Positions 1 through 9,303 are shown, numbered from the stretch's first letter. The stretch is DNA of 64,000 nt from Streptomyces misionensis (GCF_007896895.1 NZ_VOGW01000187.1:114590-178589); one strand, 5' to 3'. Notes: a model not told the origin generated them from the sequence alone. A program made the numbers and translations.

Positions 1-16
1 CCCGTAAGGAACCCGG

Positions 17-1144
17 ATGACGGCACCCACCGCCCCCGAAACGGCGGTCGAGCACTCCCCCGTCCTCGTCGACCACGCGAGGCTGCGCACCGCGCTCACC
101 GATCTGTTCGCCGGCCACGGCATCCCGGCCGCGCGGGCCCGGCTCGCCGCGGACGCCCTCTGCCACGGCGATCTGACCGGCCTCGACTCCCACGGTTTGT
201 TCAACCTCGGCCGGCTCTACCTGCCGTTGCTCGCCTCGGGTCGCTGCGACCCGCGCGCCGAGCCACGTACCCTCACCGATCTGGGTGCCTGCGCGGTCGT
301 CGACGCCCGCCGCGCCCTGGGCCTGTGGGCCGCCGCCGAGGCCATGGACGACGCCGTGGCACGTGCCGGCCGGCACGGTGTCGGCCTGGTCTCGGTGCGC
401 GGGGCGACCCACTTCGGGTGCGCCGGCTTCCACGCCGCGCGCGCCGCCGAGGCCGGGATGATCGGCGTGGTGGCGAGCAACTGCGGCGGGCAGCGCATCG
501 CGCGGCCCCCGGGCGGCGCGCTGGCGATGCTCGGCACCAACCCGCTCAGCGTCGCGGCGCCCGCCCTCGACGGACATCCCTTCCTGCTGGACATGAGCAC
601 CACCGTCGCGCCCACCGGCAAGGTCCGTGTCGCCGCCCGCCGCGGCACCTCGGTGCCCGCGGGCTGGCTGGAGGACACGGCGGGCGCCCCGGTGACCGAC
701 CCGTCCGCCTTCGACCGCGGCGAGGCCTTCCTGCGCTGGCTGGGCGGCAGCCCCGAGACCGGTGTCCACAAGGGCTACGGGCTCGGCATCGCCGTGGAAC
801 TGCTGGCCGCCGTGGTCTCCGGCGCGGCCCTGGGGCCCGCGCCCGCCGCGCTGGAAGGCGACGGCCGGCCGCACGGCAGCGACGACGACATCGGCTTCTT
901 CCTGCTCGCCATCGCCCCCCAGGTGCTGCGTCCCGGCGCGGACGTGGCCGGCACGGCCCGGTCCCTGTTCGGGACGCTCGTCGACTGCCCGCCGCTGCGC
1001 GAGGGCGAACCGGTGCGCTATCCGGGCTGGTGGGAGGCGGAACTCGCGGCCGAGCGGCGCCGCGACGGCATCCCGCTGCCGCCGCACCTGTACGAGGAAC
1101 TGACCGCCCTCGGTCTCCTCGACGGCTCCGGGAGCGGCCGATGA
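17..1144 (+). CDS. Ldh2-family (malate/L-lactate/ureidoglycolate-type) NAD(P)-dependent dehydrogenase
   Basis: Oxidoreductase of the Ldh2/MDH2 fold (not the classical lactate dehydrogenase fold), expected to interconvert a 2-hydroxy acid and its 2-oxo acid with NAD(P)H in the cytoplasm. Visible family marks are LDSHG at residues 56-60, GATHFG near 129-134, GTNPLS at 173-178, DMSTT at 192-196 and HKGYGL at 251-256. The 375-residue length fits the family. AAGGA lies just upstream of the ATG. Its stop overlaps the next ATG (ATGA), so it is translationally coupled to the Gfo/Idh/MocA gene and probably acts in the same pathway. The substrate cannot be read from the sequence. Confidence 0.88.
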   Translation: MTAPTAPETAVEHSPVLVDHARLRTALTDLFAGHGIPAARARLAADALCHGDLTGLDSHGLFNLGRLYLPLLASGRCDPRAEPRTLTDLGACAVVDARRALGLWAAAEAMDDAVARAGRHGVGLVSVRGATHFGCAGFHAARAAEAGMIGVVASNCGGQRIARPPGGALAMLGTNPLSVAAPALDGHPFLLDMSTTVAPTGKVRVAARRGTSVPAGWLEDTAGAPVTDPSAFDRGEAFLRWLGGSPETGVHKGYGLGIAVELLAAVVSGAALGPAPAALEGDGRPHGSDDDIGFFLLAIAPQVLRPGADVAGTARSLFGTLVDCPPLREGEPVRYPGWWEAELAAERRRDGIPLPPHLYEELTALGLLDGSGSGR

Positions 1145-2091
1145 CCGGGCCCCTGCGCCTCGGGGTGGTCGGCCTCGGCGCCATCTCCCCCTACTACCTC
1201 GCCGCCGCCGAGCGGCTGCCCGAGTGGGAGCTGGCCGCCGTGTGCGACGCCCGCGCCCAGACCCTGGACGGGTTCGGTGGCACGGCGGCACGCTTTCGCG
1301 ACCACCGGACGCTGCTGGCCGACGCCCGGCCGGACGCCCTGGTGGTGGCGGTGCCCAACGACGTCCATCTGCCGGTGTGCCGGGACGCCCTGGCCGCCGG
1401 CGTCCCGGTGTGCGTCGAGAAACCCCTCGCCCTGACCGCCGCCGAGGGGCGCCTGCTGGTGGAACTGGCGCGGCGTCACGACGTCCCGCTGATGACGGCC
1501 TTCCACCGCCGGTACAACACCGCCGTCCGTGACCTCGCGCGCCGGACGGCGGGCCGGGAGATCCGCTCGGTGCGGGTGCGGTATCTGGAGCGCATCGAGG
1601 AGCATCTCGGCGGCGAGGACTGGTACTTGGATCCGGGACGCTGCGGTGGCGGCTGTGTGGCCGACAACGGCCCCAACGCCCTCGACGTGGTCCGGCTGCT
1701 GCTCGGCGACCTCACCCTGACCGGCTGCGAGATCCGGCGCGACGGCTTCGGCGTGGACCGCCACGCCGTGCTCCGGCTGCGCGGGCGCACCGGGGCGACG
1801 GCGTCGGTCGAGCTGGACTGGTCGTATCCGGGTGAGCGCAAGGACGTCGAGGTGGAGCTGGCCGACGGGGAGGTGCTGGACGCGGACATGCTGGCCGGGC
1901 ATACCGCCTTCAAGGGGTCGCTGTGGCACGAGTACGAGGCGATCCTGCGGGAGTTCGCCGTGCTGGCGGGGACCCGGGCGCCGGCCGGTCCGGGGGCGCA
2001 CGGTGGCCTTCAGGCACTGGAGCTGGTGGAGGAGGCCTATCGTCGCGCCCGGCCCGCGGTCGGTACGGCGATGACGGAGGCGGACCGGTGA
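1141..2091 (+). CDS. Gfo/Idh/MocA-family oxidoreductase
   Basis: 316-residue NAD(P)-dependent sugar or cyclitol dehydrogenase. The N-terminal Rossmann fold has GVVGLGAIS near residues 8-16, and the family signature EKP is at 93-95 within VCVEKPLAL. The C-terminal half has the usual substrate-binding sheet domain. Start chosen at the ATG overlapping the upstream stop (ATGA); its own stop overlaps the downstream GTG (GTGA), so the three genes are one coupled operon. The pairing with an Ldh2 enzyme suggests successive redox steps on a polyol, sugar acid or aminocyclitol-like substrate, which is inference. Confidence 0.88.
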   Translation: MTGPLRLGVVGLGAISPYYLAAAERLPEWELAAVCDARAQTLDGFGGTAARFRDHRTLLADARPDALVVAVPNDVHLPVCRDALAAGVPVCVEKPLALTAAEGRLLVELARRHDVPLMTAFHRRYNTAVRDLARRTAGREIRSVRVRYLERIEEHLGGEDWYLDPGRCGGGCVADNGPNALDVVRLLLGDLTLTGCEIRRDGFGVDRHAVLRLRGRTGATASVELDWSYPGERKDVEVELADGEVLDADMLAGHTAFKGSLWHEYEAILREFAVLAGTRAPAGPGAHGGLQALELVEEAYRRARPAVGTAMTEADR

Positions 2092-2519
2092 ATCCGGCGG
2101 AGGACGGCACCAAGCGCCTGGTGCGCGGTGCGCTGGTGAAGGTGCTGGTGCACCGGCGCACGGACCGCGGCATGCGGCTGGAGGAGCACGCGGCGCGTTG
2201 TGTGCGCCGGGGTGAGGTGCACGAGCTGGTCACCACCGACCAGTGGGAGCCCCGCCCTGGTGCGCGGATCGACCGGGTGGGCTTTCTCGGCTTTGTCGAG
2301 CTGGGGTGCGGCGGCGTGATCGACCGGGGGGACGTGGTGCGGATCGGGGATGCGGTGGTCGGCACCGTTCTCGGCTTCGACGCCTGCCATCTGCCGAATC
2401 ACCACAACATCCTGATTCATGCCGAACACCCGGTCACCGGGCGGGACCTGGGCCTGCGGCCGGAGCTTCCCGTCTCCTTCGCCCAGGGGCGGCACGGCGA
2501 GGACCGTACGGCTCGCTGA
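2088..2519 (+). CDS. Small conserved protein of unknown function, third gene of the operon
   Basis: 143 residues starting at a GTG that overlaps the upstream TGA (GTGA). No motif of a known enzyme is evident. The sequence has several short beta-rich stretches, including VGFLGFVELGCGGVIDRGDVV and VGTVLGFDACHLPNHHNILIH split by Gly, and a His-rich segment (HLPNHHNILIHAEHP) that could bind metal or be catalytic. I think it belongs to a streptomycete domain of unknown function (possibly the DUF6917 family, recalled and not verified). Coupling to two dehydrogenases implies a role in the same pathway. Confidence 0.75.
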   Translation: MNPAEDGTKRLVRGALVKVLVHRRTDRGMRLEEHAARCVRRGEVHELVTTDQWEPRPGARIDRVGFLGFVELGCGGVIDRGDVVRIGDAVVGTVLGFDACHLPNHHNILIHAEHPVTGRDLGLRPELPVSFAQGRHGEDRTAR

Positions 2520-2536
2520 TCCCGGGCAACGGCGCG

Positions 2537-2568
2537 GGGCCCATGGACCTGGCGGGGTCCATGGGCCC
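2537..2568. terminator. Perfect hairpin between convergent genes
   Basis: Arms of 13 bp (GGGCCCATGGACC and its exact complement) flank a 6-base loop, 18 bp after the operon stop and 33 bp before the stop of the convergent EF-hand gene. It has no U-tract, as usual in streptomycetes, and can serve both directions. Confidence 0.8.
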
Positions 2569-2600
2569 GTGTGTCGCCGGACCCGTGCGGGTCGGGCGGG

Positions 2601-3134
2601 TCAGCCGAGCAGTTCGACCTCCAGCTGGCCGAAGTGGAACTCCCGGACGACCTGGAGGAGTTCGTCCTCGGACAGCTGGCCGTCGTCGTTCTTGTCCACC
2701 TTCTGGAACGACTCGCCGGCCTGGGAGACCGGGACGCCGACGGCGGACAGCCAGGCCTGGAACTCGCGGGCGTTGATCTGGCCGTCGTGGTCGTCGTCGC
2801 ACAGGCGGATGAGCGCCTTCACGATGGGCGACAGGGCGCGGTTGAAGCTGGCCTCGCCCTCCTTGAACAGCATGTCCCCGGTGGCGTCGAGGAACTGCTG
2901 CCGGCTGATGGCGCCGCCGGCCTCGACGCCGGCCTTCTGGGCCAGGTACTCGTACAGGCCCCTGAAGGCGTTGTTGAGTTCCTGTACTTCGGGCGAGTCG
3001 GCGTTCTTCCCGAGGTTCTGGGCGATCCGCTCGGCCTCGCTCTCGAAGTCACCGGCGTCGAGGACACCGTTGCCGTCGGTGTCCCACTTGTCGAAACGCT
3101 TGGCCAGACGCTCGTTGGCGACAGAAGTGCTCAT
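2601..3134 (-). CDS. Calerythrin-like EF-hand calcium-binding protein
   Basis: 177 residues, the same length as calerythrin of Saccharopolyspora erythraea. Three well formed EF-hand loops are visible: residues 18-29 (DTDGNGVLDAGD, with Asp rather than Glu at position 12), 113-124 (DDDHDGQINARE) and 147-158 (DKNDDGQLSEDE). The second hand, around residues 70-82, is degenerate. The family acts as a cytosolic calcium buffer or sensor. The ATG was chosen because the reading frame upstream overlaps the next gene and only this start gives the canonical N-terminus; GGAGAAA lies just upstream. It stands alone, with no obvious target gene nearby. Confidence 0.9.
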   Translation of the reverse strand: MSTSVANERLAKRFDKWDTDGNGVLDAGDFESEAERIAQNLGKNADSPEVQELNNAFRGLYEYLAQKAGVEAGGAISRQQFLDATGDMLFKEGEASFNRALSPIVKALIRLCDDDHDGQINAREFQAWLSAVGVPVSQAGESFQKVDKNDDGQLSEDELLQVVREFHFGQLEVELLG

Positions 3135-3291
3135 GTGTTTCTCCTTGATCCGGATGGTTGCACAGCGATGACGGACCGCGGCACTTGGGCAGGGCCGCGA
3201 CCGCGCAGGGCGGTGCCCTTGCGCGGGCTCTGGGGGCCGGCGACGGGCCGGCCGAAGGGTGCGCCGGACGGGACCGGCGGGAGAGAAGAGA

Positions 3292-4551
3292 TCAGAGAAG
3301 GGTGACTCTGCTGCCCACGGCCTTGCCGCGGGTGTCCAGCAGGGCGCAGCGGGCCTGGCCGAGCGCTTGGCCGGCGTAACAGGCGTGGTCTTGCAGGAGG
3401 ACGGCCACATCGGCGTGGGCCATGGCGTCCTGGAGGTTCTCGGCCCGTGGCAGGGTCCGGCCGCCGACGGTGAACTCGGCGACGTAGGGGTCGTGGTACC
3501 GCACGTCCGCGCCCGCGGCCAGCAGTCCGGCGGCGATCCGGCGTGCCGGTGTCTCGCGGATGTCGGCCACATCGGGTTTGTAGGTGACGCCGAGCAGCAG
3601 GACCCGCGCTCCCTCGGGGCGGCCGTGCGCCTCTGTGAGCAGGGTCAGGGCGCGGTTCACGACATGGTCCGGCATGCGACTCAGTACGTCCTGGGCGGCT
3701 GCCAGCGTGCGGAAGGCGAAGCCCTGGGATTCGGCCCGGGTGGCCAGATAGCGGGGGTCGACGGGGATGCAGTGCCCGCCGATGCCGGGTCCGGGACTGA
3801 ACGGTGCGAAGCCGAAGGGTTTCGAGGCGGCGCAGTGGAGTACGTCCCAGATGTCGATGCCCGTCTGGTGGCAGAACAGGGCCACCTCGTCGACCAGGGC
3901 GATGTTGACGTAGCGGTAGGTGTTCTCCAGGAGTTTGGCCATCTCGGCCTCGCGGGTGCCCCGGGCGACGACGAGCTGGTCGACGAACCGGGAGTAGAAC
4001 GCGACGGCGTGCTTGGCGCACAGTGCGGTGCAACCGCTCACGATCTTGGGGGTGTTGTGGATGTTCCAGGTGGTGTTGCCGGGGTCGATGCGCTGGGGGG
4101 AGAACGCCAGGTGGAAGTCCTCGCCGGCCCGCAGTCCGCTGCCGCGCTCCAGCAGGGGTCGTACGACGTCCTCGGTGGTACCCGGATAGCTGGTGGACTC
4201 CAGGACGACGAGCATGCCGGGGTGCAGCCAGGCGGCGACGGCCTCGGCCGCGGCCTCGACGGCGGACAGGTCGGGCAGGCCACCTTCGGTGAGTCCGGTG
4301 GGTACGCAGATCACCACGGTCTGCGCGCCCTCCAGTACGGCGGGGTCGTCCGTGGCGCGGAAGCCGACGTCCAGCATGGCCGCGACCTCGGCGTCGCAGA
4401 CCCCGCCGACGTGGGAACGGCCGTTGGACAGGCCCTTCACCACCGTCTCGGACACGTCGTACCCGGCCGTCGCCAGGCCGGCCGAGACCGCGGCTCGGGA
4501 GAGCGGCAGCCCGACGTGCCCCAGCCCCATGACGACGAGTTCGGCGGCCAT
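3292..4551 (-). CDS. Nucleotide-sugar dehydrogenase (UDP-GlcNAc/UDP-ManNAc 6-dehydrogenase type)
   Basis: 419 residues. NAD-dependent oxidation of a UDP-sugar C6 hydroxyl to the uronic acid. The N-terminal Rossmann motif is GLGHVG at residues 9-14; the family hallmark SPQRIDPG is near 151-158; the catalytic Cys261 sits in GGHCIPVDP. This pattern is closer to WbpA/WecC enzymes than to UDP-glucose dehydrogenase. No glycosyltransferase or polysaccharide export gene is nearby, so it probably feeds a pathway encoded elsewhere. It follows the small secreted-protein gene on the same strand with a 57-bp gap. Confidence 0.88.
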   Translation of the reverse strand: MAAELVVMGLGHVGLPLSRAAVSAGLATAGYDVSETVVKGLSNGRSHVGGVCDAEVAAMLDVGFRATDDPAVLEGAQTVVICVPTGLTEGGLPDLSAVEAAAEAVAAWLHPGMLVVLESTSYPGTTEDVVRPLLERGSGLRAGEDFHLAFSPQRIDPGNTTWNIHNTPKIVSGCTALCAKHAVAFYSRFVDQLVVARGTREAEMAKLLENTYRYVNIALVDEVALFCHQTGIDIWDVLHCAASKPFGFAPFSPGPGIGGHCIPVDPRYLATRAESQGFAFRTLAAAQDVLSRMPDHVVNRALTLLTEAHGRPEGARVLLLGVTYKPDVADIRETPARRIAAGLLAAGADVRYHDPYVAEFTVGGRTLPRAENLQDAMAHADVAVLLQDHACYAGQALGQARCALLDTRGKAVGSRVTLL

Positions 4552-4608
4552 CTGTGCAGGTTCTCCAGGGTGTGGAAGCGGGTGTGCGACGAGCGGGGCG
4601 GGCGGGGC

Positions 4609-4917
4609 TCAGGCGGAGAAGCTGCCACTGCCGGGCGCCACGTGGGAGCCGTGCCCGGGGGGCACGACGAGGCCGGGCGTCAGGCAGAAGGGGTCCCCGT
4701 AGACGGTGACCGGCCGGTCGGTGCGATTCGCCAGCACATGGGCGTCCAGCGGGAGTTTGTGGCACCCGTTCGGGTCGTGATAGACGGTCAACGGCGTCAG
4801 TTCCGTCCTGAACACCACGACGTCGCCCTCTTCCGCCGCGCCGGCGGTGCCGGCGGTGGCGCATACCGCGAACAGAGCACTGGCCGCGGCGAGCAGGGCG
4901 ATACGGGTACGGCGCAT
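4609..4917 (-). CDS. Small secreted protein of unknown function
   Basis: 102 residues with a clear Sec signal peptide: RRTR, a hydrophobic core (IALLAAASALFAVCATAG) and a likely AGAA-type cleavage site near residue 28. The mature part of about 74 residues has two cysteines (in NGCHKLP and DPFCLTP) that could form a disulfide, and a high content of Val, Pro and Gly suggesting a small beta fold. GGAG precedes the ATG by a normal spacing. It lies upstream of, and co-oriented with, the nucleotide-sugar dehydrogenase. I do not recognise a family. Confidence 0.72.
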   Translation of the reverse strand: MRRTRIALLAAASALFAVCATAGTAGAAEEGDVVVFRTELTPLTVYHDPNGCHKLPLDAHVLANRTDRPVTVYGDPFCLTPGLVVPPGHGSHVAPGSGSFSA

Positions 4918-5053
4918 CTATTACTCCATTTCAGTGGCGTCGTTGAGTTGATTATTTCTGGTGAGGCACCGGATAAGCACGGGACGACGTGCATGCACCT
5001 GAACCGGCGACACGGTCAAACGAAATTGACGAAAAGGGGATCGTGGTGACGGA

Positions 5054-5887
5054 TCAGCGCGCGCACAACCGGTCCAGTGCCGCCTTGCTCTCGTCGTCCG
5101 CGGCGCGGAAGATCACCAGTCGCTGGTCCGGGTCCTGGAGCGGCGTCAGCACCTCGAAGCGGACCGTGAGCACCCCGGCGTCCGGATGCCGCAGCACCTT
5201 GTCACCGCGGCCGTTCACCTCGATGTCCCGTTCGTTCCACAGGCGCGCGAACTCCTCATCGGCCGCGATGAGTTCGGCGATGAGGCCGGTCAGCGCCGGG
5301 TCGTCCGGATGCGCGGCCCACGCGGCGCGCAGGTGGGCGATCCCGTCGCGCACGACGCGTCCCCGGTCGACGTACAGCTCGCGTGTCTCCGGGTGCGTCA
5401 GGCAGACCCGTATCGCGTTGCGCCGCGCCGGGGGCAGGGTGCCGAAGTCCACGAGCAGCCGTGTCATTTCGTGGTTCCAGGCCAGGATGTCGTAGCGGTG
5501 GTTCAGCAGCATGGCCGGCAGCGGCGACAGATCGGCGACCAGCCGGGCCAGGGTCGGTGCCGCGGTGGTCGTGGGCTCGTCGGGGTTGCGGGGGCGCTGC
5601 CCGGCCAGGCCGAAGAGGTAGGCGCGTTCGGCGGGGGCCAGGCGCAGCGCCCGGGCCAGCGCGTCCACCACGTCCGCCGAGGGCCGCGGGCCGCGCCCCT
5701 GTTCCAGCCGCACGACGTAGTCGACGCTGACGCCTGCCAGGTCCGCGACCTCCTCGCGGCGCAGTCCCGGGGTCCGCCGGGCCCGCCGGGGCGAGGGCAG
5801 ACCGAGTGCGCGCGGGTCGAGCCGTTCGCGGCGGGTCCGCAGGAACGCGGCGAGTTCCTGTGTGGTGTCCACGGTGTGGGTCGTCAT
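5054..5887 (-). CDS. XRE-type HTH regulator with MmyB-like ligand-binding domain
   Basis: 277 residues. The N-terminal helix-turn-helix holds the family core TPGLRREEVADLAGVSVDYV followed by RLEQGRGPRPS (residues about 39-70). The remainder matches the MmyB-like ligand-binding domain, including the AWNHEMTRLL stretch and a C-terminal DPDQRLVIF strand. Such proteins usually regulate an adjacent divergent gene. Here that is the aldo/keto reductase, with 116 bp between the two starts, so the reductase is the likely target. The effector is unknown. Confidence 0.88.
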   Translation of the reverse strand: MTTHTVDTTQELAAFLRTRRERLDPRALGLPSPRRARRTPGLRREEVADLAGVSVDYVVRLEQGRGPRPSADVVDALARALRLAPAERAYLFGLAGQRPRNPDEPTTTAAPTLARLVADLSPLPAMLLNHRYDILAWNHEMTRLLVDFGTLPPARRNAIRVCLTHPETRELYVDRGRVVRDGIAHLRAAWAAHPDDPALTGLIAELIAADEEFARLWNERDIEVNGRGDKVLRHPDAGVLTVRFEVLTPLQDPDQRLVIFRAADDESKAALDRLCAR

Positions 5888-6003
5888 GTCCGTTGCAACC
5901 GCCAGGGTGGGACCGGCGTTCCCAGGATCCTCTCTCCCTTACCCGCCGCCCGCCGCGGTCACAGTCTTGTTCCCGGCAACCGATCACGAACACGGAGGAC
6001 ACG

Positions 6004-7059
6004 ATGTCGCTCACCCTCGACACCTACCGGCTGCTGGGCCGCTCGGGCCTGCGGGTCTCACCGCTGGCGCTGGGCACGGCGACCTTCGGCACCGACTGGG
6101 GCTGGGGAGCCGAACAGGACGAGGCACGCAAGCTGTTCGACCTCTACGTCGAGCGGGGCGGCAACTTCGTCGACACCGCCGGCACCTACACCGACGGCAG
6201 CTCCGAGCGTCTGCTGGGCGCCTTCTCCCGCGGCAGGCGCGAGCGCCTGGTGCTGGCGACGAAGTACACGACGCTGCGCCGGAGCGACGACCCGAATTCC
6301 GGGGGCGGTCACCGCAAGAGCCTGTTCGGCTCGGTGCACGCGAGCCTGCGGCAGCTCGGCACGGACTACATCGATCTGCTCTACCTGCACGTGTGGGACT
6401 TCACGACGCCGGTCGAGGAGATCCTGCGCGGCATGGACGATCTGGTCCGGCAGGGCAAGGTCCTGTACACGGCGATCTCCAACGCCCCGGCCTGGCAGGT
6501 GTCGCGCATGCAGACGATCGCCGATCTGCGCGGCTGGTCACCGCTGGTCGCGCTGCAGATCGAGTACAACCTGGCCGAACGCGCCGGGGAACGCGAACTG
6601 ATCCCGATGGCCCGCGAGATGGGGCTCGGGGTGATCCCCTATTCGCCGCTGGCCGGCGGGGTGCTCACCGGCAAGTACCGCCGCGCCGACCTGGCCACGC
6701 CGGACGCGGCGTCCGGCCGCAAGAGCCTCAACCTCGCCCTGGGCACGCTCACCGAACGCAGCCTCGCCGTCGCCGACGTCGTGAAAGAGGTCGCCGCCGA
6801 GCTGGGCCGCACACCCGCCCAGGTAGGTCTGGCCTGGACCCTGCGGAATCCGGGCGTGACCGCTCCGGTCATCGGCGCCCGCACCCCCGCCCAACTGGAG
6901 GAGAACCTGGGTGCGTTGGAGGTCGAGTTCACCGCCTCCCAACTGGCCCGCCTCGACGCGGCCGGCGCCGTCGCACTCGGCTACCCGCACGACATGCTCG
7001 CCAGCGCCCACATCCGGGAGGTGACCGCGGGCGGTCTGAAGATCGAAACCCGCCGCTGA
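6004..7059 (+). CDS. Aldo/keto reductase
   Basis: 351-residue cytosolic NADPH-dependent carbonyl reductase of the (beta/alpha)8 barrel type, closest in look to the YajO/Tas-like group. Visible marks are LGTATFG near the N-terminus, NFVDTAGTYTDG with the catalytic Asp and Tyr, LATKYT with the Lys, and YLHVWD with the His, plus the NADPH-binding end GARTPAQLEENL. The ATG was chosen because GGAGG sits about 6 bases upstream and the fold starts directly after it. Divergent from the XRE regulator above. Substrate unknown. Confidence 0.9.
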   Translation: MSLTLDTYRLLGRSGLRVSPLALGTATFGTDWGWGAEQDEARKLFDLYVERGGNFVDTAGTYTDGSSERLLGAFSRGRRERLVLATKYTTLRRSDDPNSGGGHRKSLFGSVHASLRQLGTDYIDLLYLHVWDFTTPVEEILRGMDDLVRQGKVLYTAISNAPAWQVSRMQTIADLRGWSPLVALQIEYNLAERAGERELIPMAREMGLGVIPYSPLAGGVLTGKYRRADLATPDAASGRKSLNLALGTLTERSLAVADVVKEVAAELGRTPAQVGLAWTLRNPGVTAPVIGARTPAQLEENLGALEVEFTASQLARLDAAGAVALGYPHDMLASAHIREVTAGGLKIETRR

Positions 7060-7233
7060 CGCGGGCCCCCGGGACGCGTACGGCGCCGCGGCGGTGGCCC
7101 GGTTCCGACACCTCTGGACCGGGAGCCGCGAGCCTGGTGACCCTCACGGTGCGCTGACGCGCGGAAGCCGGGGCACCGGGTCCCCGGCCCGCGGGTACGC
7201 GGCGGCCCCGTGGTCCGCCGTCAGCTTGTTTTT

Positions 7234-7247
7234 CAACCAGGTGGTTG
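7234..7247. promoter_or_regulatory. Operator-like palindrome CAACCA-GG-TGGTTG
   Basis: A perfect 6-bp inverted repeat with 2-bp spacer, extended by another GGTTG, of the kind bound by TetR-family regulators. No TetR gene is adjacent in this window, so it may be a relic of a regulator displaced in this rearranged 290-bp stretch (7060-7349), which otherwise holds nothing I can identify. Confidence 0.3.
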
Positions 7248-7349
7248 GTTGAGCGACGGGTTGAGTGTCGGTGCTGACCCGTAGTTTGAGCAGATGAGCC
7301 GGGACGTCTCGACGCCCATCGCTCTTGCTGCGGTATTGGAGCAGGCGAC

Positions 7350-7871
7350 TTACTGCTGCTGGGGCGGATGGGGGTCCCAGCCGACCGCAAACGACCACGT
7401 GACGTTGGGCTCGGAAATGAAGCGCAGCGAACTGGTGGAATGATCCTTGGACATATGGATTTCGTTCATCGCGGGCAGAACCCTGCCCTTTTCGCACAGC
7501 AGCGGAAAGGAGATACCGGTTGGCTGCACCTGGACGGTCAGTCGACCCGGACTTTGGCAATTGATCGCGATCGCCAGAGTCTTTCCCGCCTTGATCCCAC
7601 CTGGAATCGGATAGATGGCACTTCCCTTGACTGAAGTGGCGCCGGTCAGGGGAGTGATGCCGTCCGATCCGATCGCCGGGGCCTTGTGGACGGAAGGACT
7701 GCGAGGATCAGTAGTTGCACTGGTCGTCGAGGGGGTTGCCGGTGGCGCGGTGTGGTGGGCAGATCGGGTTGCCGATGGCGTGTCGTGATGACCGGAGCCG
7801 CAGCCGGCCACCCCCAGGGCGCCAGTAAACACGCAAACGGCTATGCGGGCGGCCCGCCATGTGATCGCCAT
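7350..7871 (-). CDS. Putative lipoprotein of unknown function
   Basis: 173 residues. The N-terminus MAITWRAARI with a hydrophobic stretch ending in GVAGC places a lipobox cysteine at residue 24, so the protein should be anchored on the outer face of the membrane. A Ser/Thr/Pro-rich linker (residues about 27-60) leads to a beta-rich domain of about 110 residues with two cysteines (INCQS and LLCEK). The longer frame upstream lacks a signal sequence, so the ATG at 7871 was preferred. Composition is less GC-biased than the neighbours, and it lies beside the insertion-sequence cluster, hinting at lateral arrival. Confidence 0.68.
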   Translation of the reverse strand: MAITWRAARIAVCVFTGALGVAGCGSGHHDTPSATRSAHHTAPPATPSTTSATTDPRSPSVHKAPAIGSDGITPLTGATSVKGSAIYPIPGGIKAGKTLAIAINCQSPGRLTVQVQPTGISFPLLCEKGRVLPAMNEIHMSKDHSTSSLRFISEPNVTWSFAVGWDPHPPQQQ

Positions 7872-8074
7872 CAAGCGTTCAACTCCCGGATGTACCAGCC
7901 GACGTAATGAGGGGTGTAGCTCGCAGCAGGCTCTTCGATGCGGTTGAGCAGTTTGGGGAAATAATGTAGCTCGCACCCTGGTTCCGCGGTCGGTGGACAT
8001 GGAATTACCCAGCTTCGCACGGCCAAAGCCCGCCGGACGTCGGGAGGTTGGCGCGATCGTTGTCCGGTAGGGGC

Positions 8075-9303
8075 CAGGGCTTCGGCGTAGTCGGCTGATG
8101 TCCGTTTTGTGATCACCCGAGGCCGAGGAGGGTGAGCGGGCGTCGTGGGTCGCGGGCGTTGCGGCGAAGGGCGGCGGCGATGTTGGTGACACCGTCAAGC
8201 TTCAGCGCGCCGATGGCCAGGTTGCGCCAGGCCGCCATCGCGCGGGGCGCGTTGCCGGTCCGCAGCTGGGAGGCGTCCTCCGCGAACGTAGTGTCCCGGA
8301 CATGGTGCAGCGCCTCCACGTTCCAGTGGCGGCGAACCGACTCCGCAAGCTGGGCCGCACTGGCCTGATCGGCGGTGAGGCTCGTGACCGCGTAGACGGT
8401 CTTGATGGTGGTCTTGCCGGTCTTTCGGTCGGTGCGGCGGCGCTTGATCTGGATAGCCTGGCCGGCGCCAGGGAACAGCAGGTTGTCCACCGTGGCGACC
8501 TTGATCCGGCGGATCTCGGAGCGTCCGTGGCCGTTCTCCTTCGTGCGGCCCAGGAGCGGGATATCCCTCCAGGGAAGGGACGTGAGCTGCTTGCGCAGGT
8601 TCTTCTGATTGCCCTTCACGATCACGATGTAGTGGGCCTTCCGCCCAAGGAGGTACTCGGCGTGCTCGCGCTGGGTGTGCATGGCGTCGCTGGTGATGAC
8701 CACACCGGCGAGGTCGGCGACGGTGTTCAGCAGGGGCTGGAAGCAGGTGATCTCGTTCGTCTTCTCGCCGACGTCCATCTGGGCCAGGACCAGACCGGTG
8801 GTGTGCTCGACGGCGGCGAGAAGGTGGATCTTGCGGCCTTTCGCCTTGGCGGCGCCACGCAGGCTCTTGCCGTCCACCGATACCCCGCGCAGGTCAGTGG
8901 CACCGGTTGCTTTCGGGCGGCGGTCGGCGAGCCAGCGACCCACCGCCTGGTCCAGCGCGTCGCCGTCGATGCGGGTCAGCAGCCGGCGGACCGTCGACTC
9001 GGCGGGTACCAGCCGCCTGGGCATCAGCGGAGCCGGCCGAACACCGAGACGTTCCAGCACGTGGGCCGGGGCATCGGCGATCCACTCACCGACCGCCAAC
9101 AGCGAGGTCGCGCCGGTCAGCACCGCGCACGCGGTCAGCGCCAGTACGACGGCCAAGGCATGGCGCACTCCGCGGGGGTGGCGCGGGTCCGGCACCTCGG
9201 CCAGCCGCTCCAGCAGCCCTGGGATCTCGTCGGGGCTGGGCGCGGGCTGCTCGCGGAGCTGGTCAAGGGCAGGTGGGATCGGTGATGATGCGTCGGCAGG
9301 CAC
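8075..9303 (-). mobile_element. ISAs1-family insertion sequence (right end undefined)
   Basis: Contains the complete-looking transposase and, just beyond its stop, a likely terminal sequence beginning CAGGGC at 8075. A 31-bp segment here (8075-8105) recurs with 27 matches at 15394-15424, which fits an element end. I could not find a matching inverted repeat on the right, so the right end may have been removed by the adjacent ISL3-type element. Confidence 0.55.
8113..9303 (-). CDS. ISAs1-family transposase
   Basis: 396 residues, normal length for the H-repeat/ISAs1 group. N-terminal DDE_Tnp_1-associated domain ([20 protein letters not shown]), then the DDE core: first Asp in [10 protein letters not shown], second in [10 protein letters not shown], and the Glu region [20 protein letters not shown]. 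No frameshift or internal stop is visible, so it may still be active. It is followed downstream by the lipoprotein gene on the same strand and preceded by the ISL3-type transposase in the opposite direction. Confidence 0.92.
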   Translation of the reverse strand: MPADASSPIPPALDQLREQPAPSPDEIPGLLERLAEVPDPRHPRGVRHALAVVLALTACAVLTGATSLLAVGEWIADAPAHVLERLGVRPAPLMPRRLVPAESTVRRLLTRIDGDALDQAVGRWLADRRPKATGATDLRGVSVDGKSLRGAAKAKGRKIHLLAAVEHTTGLVLAQMDVGEKTNEITCFQPLLNTVADLAGVVITSDAMHTQREHAEYLLGRKAHYIVIVKGNQKNLRKQLTSLPWRDIPLLGRTKENGHGRSEIRRIKVATVDNLLFPGAGQAIQIKRRRTDRKTGKTTIKTVYAVTSLTADQASAAQLAESVRRHWNVEALHHVRDTTFAEDASQLRTGNAPRAMAAWRNLAIGALKLDGVTNIAAALRRNARDPRRPLTLLGLG

